From NCBI GenBank assembly GCA_013153105.1, contig JAADFC010000124.1, forward strand, positions 1-11,386: 11,386 nucleotides of DNA. Direction: 5' to 3'. Source of the DNA: Thermoproteota archaeon. Its GTDB lineage: Archaea > Thermoproteota > Thermoprotei_A > Sulfolobales > Pyrodictiaceae. Positions 7,001 through 11,386 of this stretch are shown piece by piece. The notes beneath the pieces were generated by a model that worked only from the letters and a program-made list of their open reading frames with translations, was not told the DNA's origin and searched no databases. How positions within the stretch are numbered: position 1 is the stretch's first letter; the number at the start of each line of letters is the position of its first letter. The translations under genes and the position numbers were made by a program.

Positions 7001-7472
7001 CATGCCGCTGGAGCCTCCCGATGTATCCCTGCGGCGACGCGCTGGCCTGGACGGCTTCGCGGTAGCAGCGGTAGCAGCGGCTGACCCGGTCAAGCCAGGG
7101 GGTCAGCTCGTCCAGGCCCCTACGGCCGAGGGCCGCGTCGCATACCGCAACAGCGGCTGCGCCCTGGGCGGCGTCGAGCAGGCTCTCAACACCCAGTTTA
7201 TACTCTAGGAGGAGCATGAGGTCCTCCAGGTAGAGAGGCTCCTCCCTCTCCACCCGGGCGCGGAGCTCCCCGTCCCCAGTGTATATGACAAGACTCTGCC
7301 CCATGTAGTCAAGCTCTGCCACCCCCAGGGTGTCGGTGAGGTGGAGGAGCCTCTGCTTGTATGGGGTTATCCTGCTCACCTCTATACTCGCATACTGGTC
7401 CCCCCAGCCCGCGCCGACGACCGCGACCTTCAACCCTGCATCAACGCCCCCAGTATCCTCGGCCTCCAGCAC
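6996..7472 (-). CDS. Uncharacterised 158-residue protein in the flippase operon
   Basis: I do not recognise this family. A short acidic N-terminus precedes LKVAVVGAGWGDQYASIEVSR (14-34), a strand followed by a Gly-rich turn, then a mixed alpha/beta region with LDYMGQSLVIYTGDGELRARV (54-74), a leucine-rich helical stretch PLYLEDLMLLLEYKLG, and a basic, Cys/Tyr-containing tail with CYRCYRE near residue 133-139. No signal peptide or membrane segment is apparent. GTG 7472 is about 39 bases from a TATA-like box and has no clear SD; TTG at 7433 (starting at LKVAVV) would remove the odd acidic lead and is a fair alternative. Nine bases separate it from the flippase, so a glycan-related role is likely by context only. 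Having a promoter side and good coding character, it is probably a real gene. Confidence 0.65.
   Translation of the reverse strand: MLEAEDTGGVDAGLKVAVVGAGWGDQYASIEVSRITPYKQRLLHLTDTLGVAELDYMGQSLVIYTGDGELRARVEREEPLYLEDLMLLLEYKLGVESLLDAAQGAAAVAVCDAALGRRGLDELTPWLDRVSRCYRCYREAVQASASPQGYIGRLQRHG
7060..7077. repeat. 9-bp tandem duplication encoding Cys-Tyr-Arg twice
   Basis: CGGTAGCAG occurs twice in direct succession (7060-7068, 7069-7077) and is followed by CGG. On the minus strand it codes the CYR-CYR stretch in the uncharacterised protein and creates a C-x-x-C spacing. It is probably a small slippage duplication. Confidence 0.75.
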
Positions 7473-7506
7473 CCACGCCGAGAGCTAGACCGCGCGTAGG
7501 GGCCTA

Positions 7507-7514
7507 GGTTTAAT
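7507..7514. promoter_or_regulatory. Shared TATA-like box of a second divergent promoter
   Basis: GGTTTAAT is the main AT-rich patch in the 85-base gap between the minus-strand operon (start 7472) and the Alg14/13-like gene (start 7558). Forward it reads TTTAAT, about 47 bases before the plus start; backward ATTAAA, about 39 bases before the minus start. The geometry nearly matches the divergent promoter at 2501-2508. No transcript data are available here. Confidence 0.5.
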
Positions 7515-7540
7515 CTCCCCAGGCCGCGGCGGCGGGATAC

Positions 7541-7549
7541 GGAAAGGAG
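7541..7549 (+). promoter_or_regulatory. Ribosome binding site for the Alg14/13-like gene
   Basis: GGAAAGGAG lies eight bases before the TTG at 7558. It supports initiation there even though homologues of this family are expected to extend about 30 residues further upstream. Confidence 0.55.
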
Positions 7550-7557
7550 CGGCTGCC

Positions 7558-8184
7558 TTGGAGGGTTGCGTCGCCGTAACCGCCGCGCCGGGCGACTACA
7601 CGAGGTATGTCTCAGTGTACGAGGTAACACTACCTAGAAGGCATGGAGAGTCGGCTGCTAGGATGCTGTTCCAAATGCCGAGGGCGTTTCTCGAGTCGCT
7701 GCCAACGGTGAGGGGCTGCAGGGTAGTCGTCTCGACGGGAACTAACCTGAGCATCCCATCGTCGCTGGTCGGCAAGCTGCTCCGGGGCCGCCTGGCAGTG
7801 CTCGAGTGCGCTACACGCGTCACAGGCCCCGCCAAGGCAGCACGCTTCCTACCGAGGATAGCCGACCTTGTAATTATACAGTGGCCGGAGCAGGTGAAGC
7901 TGTTCCCTAGTGCGAAGCGTGTAAAGGTCGTAGGCCCTGTCTACAAGCCGCCCAGGTACGAGGCCAGGGACGAGGGCTACGTGCTCGTCACCGCCAGCAC
8001 CCTCGGCCACCCCAGGCTACTCGAGGCCATGTCGAGGCTGGGGCTGGAAAGGGCGGTGCTCCAGACGGGGAGAGTGGACCTGGAGTCGTACCGGAGACAG
8101 CACCCGCGCTGGACAGTTTTCCAGTGGACAAATGATATCGATAAGTGGATTGCAGGCGCTCGTATAGTAGTTCACGAAAGCTGA
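7558..8184 (+). CDS. Shortened Alg14-Alg13-like (Agl24-type) glycosyltransferase, both ends truncated
   Basis: Member of the Alg13/Alg14-EpsF/MurG-like (GT28-type) group; full-length archaeal versions add the second GlcNAc to dolichyl-PP-GlcNAc. Alg14-like part: VVVSTGTNLSIPSSLVGKLL (56-75), LAVLECATRVTGPAKAARFL (79-98), ADLVIIQWPEQVKLFP (102-117), VVGPVYKPP. Alg13-like part: GYVLVTASTLGHPRLLEAM (140-158), VLQTGRVD (167-174), WTVFQWTNDIDKWIAGARIVVHES (185-208). The family normally begins with a strand plus a GGGHT-type loop before residue 1 and continues after VVxH with a helix and PxIVVP-type nucleotide-binding half domain; here the frame stops at TGA 8182-8184 and the next gene starts 23 bases later. 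The core has no internal stop and has a promoter and ribosome binding site, so it is either a decaying remnant or a reduced partner subunit. GC is lower than in flanking genes. Confidence 0.78.
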   Translation: MEGCVAVTAAPGDYTRYVSVYEVTLPRRHGESAARMLFQMPRAFLESLPTVRGCRVVVSTGTNLSIPSSLVGKLLRGRLAVLECATRVTGPAKAARFLPRIADLVIIQWPEQVKLFPSAKRVKVVGPVYKPPRYEARDEGYVLVTASTLGHPRLLEAMSRLGLERAVLQTGRVDLESYRRQHPRWTVFQWTNDIDKWIAGARIVVHES

Positions 8185-8192
8185 GAGTCTGT

Positions 8193-8200
8193 GGAGGAGG
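8193..8200 (+). promoter_or_regulatory. Strong ribosome binding site for the Alg1-like gene
   Basis: GGAGGAGG lies seven bases before GTG 8208 and ten bases after the stop of the Alg14/13-like gene. It sets the start of the downstream gene at 8208 instead of an upstream in-frame ATG at 8145 that lies inside the previous coding region. Confidence 0.7.
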
Positions 8201-8207
8201 GGACGCC

Positions 8208-9200
8208 GTGGACGCGGTGTTCGTGGCGTGGAGCAGGCTGAGCAGGCGCACCAGGGAGCTGGCCGAGCTGCTGGGCATGGAGCTGGTCTTCATACCCCGC
8301 GGCCCCCCCTACGTGGGGGCGTGGCTGGAGACGGGGCGGCTCCTCGCCAGGCTCCGGCCCAGGCTTGTGGCCGCGCAGCTGCCCCAGGGGCCGCTGCTCC
8401 TGCGGCTCCACCTGCTCCGCCGCAGGCTAGGCTTCCGCCTCGTGGCTGACGTACACAGCGGCTTCATGGTCTACAAGAGCCTGGGGGAGAGGCTGCTCAA
8501 CCAGCCCTTCCGCCGCCTGCTCCGGGGCTGCGACCTCGTGGTGTCTCACAACGAGCCGTTCACCAGGCTCCTCCTAGACTATGGCGTCCCAGGGGAGAGG
8601 GTGGTCACAGTCTACGACCCCATACCCCCCAGGCACCCGTCGCCCCGGAGGCCCAGGCTGCCCGAGGTGGAGCCCCGTCGCTACATACTCATGCCCGCCG
8701 CCTGGGCGCCCGACGAGCCCATGGAGATGCTCGCTGAGGCCTGGAGGCTCAGCCGCCTCGCAGGGGAGGGCTACCGGCTCGTAGTCACCGGCGACTGGCG
8801 CCGCCGCCCCAGGAGCGCGGATAGGCTCCGCAGGCTGGAGGGCGTGGTGCTGACCGGGTTCCTCCCCGCGGAGGAGTACGCGTGGCTCCTAGACAACGCA
8901 GCCGCGGTCCTCGCGTTGACAACCAAGGAGTACACCGTGCTCTCAGCCCTCTGGGAGGCCGTAGCCTACCGGCGGCCAGCCCTGGTCTCCGCCACCAGAA
9001 CCCTGGAGAGCCTCGTGGGAGTCGGCTACCCGTGCCTAGCCCCTATGGAGCCTCACGGCCTCGCGGAGACCATGAGAGGCTGCCTAGACCCCGCGGCTGC
9101 GGAGGCTGCTGTAGAGGCCTACGCGAGGCTGGAGAGGCTCTCGCGTGAGAGCCTCGAGAAGCTCAAGAGGATTGTCGGGGTGCTCCTCTCCCAAGCCTAG
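8208..9200 (+). CDS. GT-B glycosyltransferase with Alg1-like features
   Basis: 330-residue nucleotide-sugar-dependent glycosyltransferase of two Rossmann-like domains, likely cytosolic and membrane-associated. Visible elements: VFVAWSRLSRRTRELAELLG (4-23), RLVADVHSGFMVYKSLG (77-93), CDLVVSHNEPFTRLLLDYGVP (108-128), VVTVYDPIPP (132-141), MPAAWAPDEPMEMLAEAW (162-179), VVLTGFLPAEEYAWLLDNAAAVLALTTKEYT (213-243) and WEAVAYRRPALVSATRTLESLVG (249-271). The D-x-H-S-G, VYDPIPP and WAPDE elements resemble D-W-H-N, LYDRPP and W-T-P-D-E in eukaryotic Alg1 (beta-1,4-mannosyltransferase), although no clear E-x7-E pair is present. That suggests, but does not prove, addition of a mannose-like sugar to a chitobiosyl lipid. 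GTG 8208 is chosen because of the strong ribosome binding site. It ends in a 38-base tail-to-tail overlap with the phosphodiesterase gene. Very GC-rich, in contrast to its upstream operon partner. Confidence 0.82.
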   Translation: MDAVFVAWSRLSRRTRELAELLGMELVFIPRGPPYVGAWLETGRLLARLRPRLVAAQLPQGPLLLRLHLLRRRLGFRLVADVHSGFMVYKSLGERLLNQPFRRLLRGCDLVVSHNEPFTRLLLDYGVPGERVVTVYDPIPPRHPSPRRPRLPEVEPRRYILMPAAWAPDEPMEMLAEAWRLSRLAGEGYRLVVTGDWRRRPRSADRLRRLEGVVLTGFLPAEEYAWLLDNAAAVLALTTKEYTVLSALWEAVAYRRPALVSATRTLESLVGVGYPCLAPMEPHGLAETMRGCLDPAAAEAAVEAYARLERLSRESLEKLKRIVGVLLSQA

Positions 9201-10716
9201 CTGCCAGCCGCTTGGCTAGCATGTACCGCGACCGGTAGTTCGCCGTGGCGCAGCGTAGGCGGGCACGGCTGCAGAGGCCGCTGTCACTATCCCCGGGCTG
9301 GGGTATGCCGAGCGCATAGAGGGCGAACGCCGCGTAGTCCCACGGCTCCCTCACCGCCTTGGCAGCCTCTACGAGGTCGGGCCTTCCATCCTCCACGGCT
9401 ATCATATGCATATTGTAGGGGGTGTGGTTGCCCCAGCTGCCGTCCACCCTCTCCACTATGGGTGCCTGCAGGTTGAGCCCGCCCAGGTCGTAGCCCTCGG
9501 CGGGCGAGAGCACGATATCGGGAGCCTCGCCCTCGTGCGGCCCGTGGAAGACGTGGCGACCCGGCTCGACGCGATGGATAAACCTATGCCCCGTACTCTT
9601 CATAGCCTCCTCGAGTACCTCCACGACACGCGCTATAATCTTCTCGCGCTCAGCCGAGTAGCGGGGGTTCACATAGAAGTCATAGTACCAGGGCAAAGGC
9701 GTGACTACGATACTGTTCTCAGGGTCAGGCACTGGCCGCTTTACACCCTGTGCTATCCAGAAGAGGCCCCTACGGCGCACCAGCCTTCTCCCTACCCCGA
9801 TAACCGCCCTGCCTAGAAGGGGCATCTCTACCAGCGCGTTGACCACGGCTAGCACTGGGCTGGGCAAGCTCCTAACCTTCCGGTCACGGCGCAGCCTCCG
9901 CTCCAGAGGCTCGTAGCGGGGTTTCACCAAGCCAGCCTCGTAGAGGGCGCGGGGGATGGTCACCCTGTACCTTACAGGTTCGTTTCCATGGTCGCTCGCC
10001 GCTATTATCGTCGCCTCACCCCTAAAGGCTTCTATTAGCGTCTTGAACACATCGTCCACGAGTTCGAGGGTCTCCCGGATACACGGTTCCCTAGGGTCAA
10101 GTAGCTCGTCTGGATGCTTATGCATCAAGGCGTCTACAACGCTGAACATGATAAAGTAGTAGTCGTAGTCTAAGAGTTTATCAATCCTGTCAAGCAGCGC
10201 CGCCGCGGCTGCAGCGTCGCGGGCAACCTTCCCGCAGGGCCCCTCGCGGCTCCACTCCCTGCGTTCCTCCAGCTCGCGGCGGAAGCTCTTGTCGAGCCAG
10301 TCGGGCCTCGCATAATCCTTCGGGGAGAGCCAGTCCGAGACCAGCGCCCCCCGGAAGGGTATGGGAGGCCACGAGGATAGGGGGAGGTTTACCACGAGGC
10401 TCGAGCCACCCCGGTAGGAGACTATATCGTGTATTCTAGGCGCATCGACGTCGAGCGCGTTGTATAGCCTTGGTCTCCGGCCGGTGGAGGGGTCGACGGG
10501 GCCGAAATTGTAGATGCCGTGCTTGCCCGGGTTAACCCCGCTCGTCATGCTAGTCCACATGGGCGGCGTAAGTGGAGGAAACATGTCTACGCTGCCGGTA
10601 ACGGCCCTGGGCTCGAGGGCTGCGAGGCTCCGCAAAAAGCCACGGCCCCGAAGACGGCGGTAGACGCTCCAGGAGAGCCCGTCGAGGCCGAGGAAGAGCA
10701 CCCTAGGCTTGGCCAC
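9163..10716 (-). CDS. Alkaline-phosphatase-superfamily phosphodiesterase/nucleotide pyrophosphatase-like hydrolase
   Basis: 517-residue protein of the type I phosphodiesterase/nucleotide pyrophosphatase branch of the alkaline phosphatase superfamily (two-metal hydrolase or transferase). Metal and catalytic residues are visible: Asp12 in FLGLDGLSW; Thr50 in PPLTPPMWTSMTSGVNPGKHGIYNF (the likely nucleophile); Asp195 and His199 in VVDALMHKH; Asp242-His243 in ASDHGNE; and His431 in WGNHTPYNMH. There is no signal peptide or membrane helix, so it is probably cytosolic. Such proteins are common in archaeal glycan and sulfate-activation neighbourhoods, but the substrate is unknown. It follows the APS kinase with a 14-base overlap, implying coupled translation. 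GTG 10728 also opens this frame, but it lies inside AGGTGA (10730-10725), which is better placed as the ribosome binding site for GTG 10716. The middle of the gene is less GC-rich than its neighbours. Confidence 0.88.
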   Translation of the reverse strand: MAKPRVLFLGLDGLSWSVYRRLRGRGFLRSLAALEPRAVTGSVDMFPPLTPPMWTSMTSGVNPGKHGIYNFGPVDPSTGRRPRLYNALDVDAPRIHDIVSYRGGSSLVVNLPLSSWPPIPFRGALVSDWLSPKDYARPDWLDKSFRRELEERREWSREGPCGKVARDAAAAAALLDRIDKLLDYDYYFIMFSVVDALMHKHPDELLDPREPCIRETLELVDDVFKTLIEAFRGEATIIAASDHGNEPVRYRVTIPRALYEAGLVKPRYEPLERRLRRDRKVRSLPSPVLAVVNALVEMPLLGRAVIGVGRRLVRRRGLFWIAQGVKRPVPDPENSIVVTPLPWYYDFYVNPRYSAEREKIIARVVEVLEEAMKSTGHRFIHRVEPGRHVFHGPHEGEAPDIVLSPAEGYDLGGLNLQAPIVERVDGSWGNHTPYNMHMIAVEDGRPDLVEAAKAVREPWDYAAFALYALGIPQPGDSDSGLCSRARLRCATANYRSRYMLAKRLAARLGRGAPRQSS

Positions 10717-11284
10717 GACCAGCTTCACCTAGCGTCTCGAGTATCTTCGCGACGAGCTTCTCCATGTTCTCCTCGAGGCTCGACTCGACAGTGTCTAGGA
10801 CGAGGTCCGGCTCCTCGGGGGGCTCGTAGGGGTCGCTGACCCCGGTGAAGTGTTTTATCTCGCCCCGCAGCGCCTTGGCGTAAAGGCCCTTCGGGTCCCT
10901 CCGGATACACTCCTCCAGAGGGCACTTGACGTAGACCTCGAGGAACGGGATTCCCTCCTCCTCGACTATCCTCCTGACCTCCCTGCGGACCTCGCGGTAG
11001 GGGGAGACGAAGCTGCAGAGGACTATGACCCCGTTCCTCGCGAGGAGCCTGGCTATCCACGCCACCCGGAGCAGGTGGCGGCGCCTCTCCTCCCTCGTGT
11101 ACCCCGCGTCGGGGTTGATGGTCTTCCGGACCCAGTCGCCGTCGAGCACCTCGACCCGGTAGCCCATCTCGCGGAGCCTCCTCGCAGCGGCCTCCGCGGT
11201 GGTCGTCTTCCCGCTCCCCGGCAGCCCGGTGAGCCAGGCGACCACGCCCCGCTCCAGGCACCTCCACCGGCAGCCGCCGCTCAA
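10703..11284 (-). CDS. cysC: Adenylylsulfate (APS) kinase
   Basis: Phosphorylates adenosine 5'-phosphosulfate with ATP to give PAPS, the sulfate donor for sulfotransferases; cytosolic. The 193-residue length is normal for the family. Motifs in order: P-loop GLPGSGKTT (20-28), VLDGDWVRKTIN (46-57) with the DGD signature, CSFVSPYREVRR (90-101), KGLYAKALRGEI (132-143) and HFTGVSDPYEPPEEPD (145-160), all diagnostic of CysC. The start is TTG 11284 with GGGAGGG (11301-11295) ten bases upstream; an internal GTG at 11245, just before the P-loop strand and after a GGAG, would give a shorter protein and cannot be ruled out. No ATP sulfurylase or PAPS reductase is in the window. The next gene in the operon is the alkaline-phosphatase-superfamily hydrolase, so the product is more likely used for sulfating a glycan or lipid than for assimilation. 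That last point is inference. Confidence 0.94.
   Translation of the reverse strand: MSGGCRWRCLERGVVAWLTGLPGSGKTTTAEAAARRLREMGYRVEVLDGDWVRKTINPDAGYTREERRRHLLRVAWIARLLARNGVIVLCSFVSPYREVRREVRRIVEEEGIPFLEVYVKCPLEECIRRDPKGLYAKALRGEIKHFTGVSDPYEPPEEPDLVLDTVESSLEENMEKLVAKILETLGEAGRGQA
10725..10730 (-). promoter_or_regulatory. Ribosome binding site that decides the phosphodiesterase start
   Basis: On the minus strand AGGTGA lies eight bases before GTG 10716 and contains the competing GTG at 10728. The same SD-embedded GTG arrangement occurs upstream of lysZ. Confidence 0.55.
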
Positions 11285-11344
11285 CGGCGGTGAACCCTCC
11301 CGGCGCGCTTCCCGTAGCGGGCTGCCGGGGAGCGGGCTCGAGGG

Positions 11345-11353
11345 ATGAAAACC
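11345..11353 (-). promoter_or_regulatory. Weak TATA-like element upstream of the APS kinase operon
   Basis: On the minus strand this reads GGTTTTCAT, the most AT-rich patch in the roughly 100 bases upstream of the APS kinase. If used, transcription would begin near 11323 and leave a leader of about 40 bases carrying the GGGAGGG ribosome binding site. The match is poor and the assignment tentative. Confidence 0.25.
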
Positions 11354-11386
11354 GCCGCGGCTGCTAGCGGTGTAGGCCCGCCCCGA

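Noticed and set aside
8145..8207. Upstream ATG extension of the Alg1-like gene
   Set aside because: It would overlap the end of the previous gene and adds a Ser/Arg-rich lead; GTG 8208 has a strong, correctly spaced ribosome binding site.
8182..8330. A frameshift hiding the rest of the Alg13 domain after the TGA
   Set aside because: I read the other frames downstream for a PxIVVP-type half domain and saw none; the Alg1-like gene begins almost at once. The missing part looks deleted, not frameshifted.
11345..11386. Possible plus-strand gene starting at ATG 11345
   Set aside because: Only 14 codons are visible before the window ends, the GAGGG before it is too close to act as a ribosome binding site, and the lead is Ala-rich with no recognisable start.
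1..11386. tRNA, rRNA, CRISPR array, insertion sequence or transposon ends
   Set aside because: No cloverleaf-like segment, rRNA signature, spaced direct repeats, transposase or target-site duplication was found by eye on either strand.

Overview
The window looks like hyperthermophilic crenarchaeal (Thermoproteota, probably Desulfurococcales/Pyrodictiaceae-type) chromosome. The evidence is a high GC content, very short or overlapping intergenic spaces, frequent TTG/GTG starts behind GGAGG/GGTGA-type ribosome binding sites, TTTAA-type archaeal TATA boxes, a LysW-type lysine/arginine pathway, and several proteins that resemble the eukaryotic dolichol (Alg) pathway. The organism is an inference from family resemblance; there is no rRNA or tRNA here to settle it.

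Layout. (1) Positions 1-1550, plus strand: the 3' part of lysY/argC followed by lysZ/argB, the reductase and kinase acting on LysW-bound intermediates of lysine (and/or arginine) synthesis. (2) 1547-2467, minus: a double-SIS phosphosugar isomerase-like protein resembling the isomerase half of GlmS. (3) 2551-4819, plus: an Alg11-like GT4 glycosyltransferase, then an Alg7/GPT-like polyprenyl-phosphate GlcNAc-1-phosphate transferase. (4) 4816-7472, minus: an operon with an unrecognised 158-residue protein, a Wzx-like polytopic flippase and a left-handed beta-helix sugar N-acetyltransferase. (5) 7558-9200, plus: a shortened Alg14-Alg13-like (Agl24-type) protein and a GT-B glycosyltransferase with Alg1-like traits. 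(6) 9163-11284, minus: APS kinase followed by an alkaline-phosphatase-superfamily phosphodiesterase.

How the genes may work together. Regions 2-6 read as a locus for building a lipid-linked glycan, probably for S-layer/protein N-glycosylation. Hexosamine phosphate metabolism (SIS protein) would supply precursor. The Alg7-like enzyme would load the first GlcNAc-phosphate on dolichyl phosphate at the cytosolic membrane face. The Alg13/14-like, Alg1-like and Alg11-like enzymes would extend it. The acetyltransferase would finish an N-acetylated amino sugar, the flippase would move the lipid-linked glycan outward, and APS kinase would supply PAPS for sulfation. These roles come from family membership and clustering, not from direct proof.

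Most notable: four glycan genes resembling different steps of the eukaryotic cytosolic Alg pathway lie within 7 kb; the Alg14-Alg13 homologue lacks both its N-terminal glycine-rich loop and the C-terminal half of its Alg13 domain; a perfect 17-bp inverted repeat spans the start of the Alg7-like gene; and two divergent gene pairs have nearly identical single-TATA promoter geometry.
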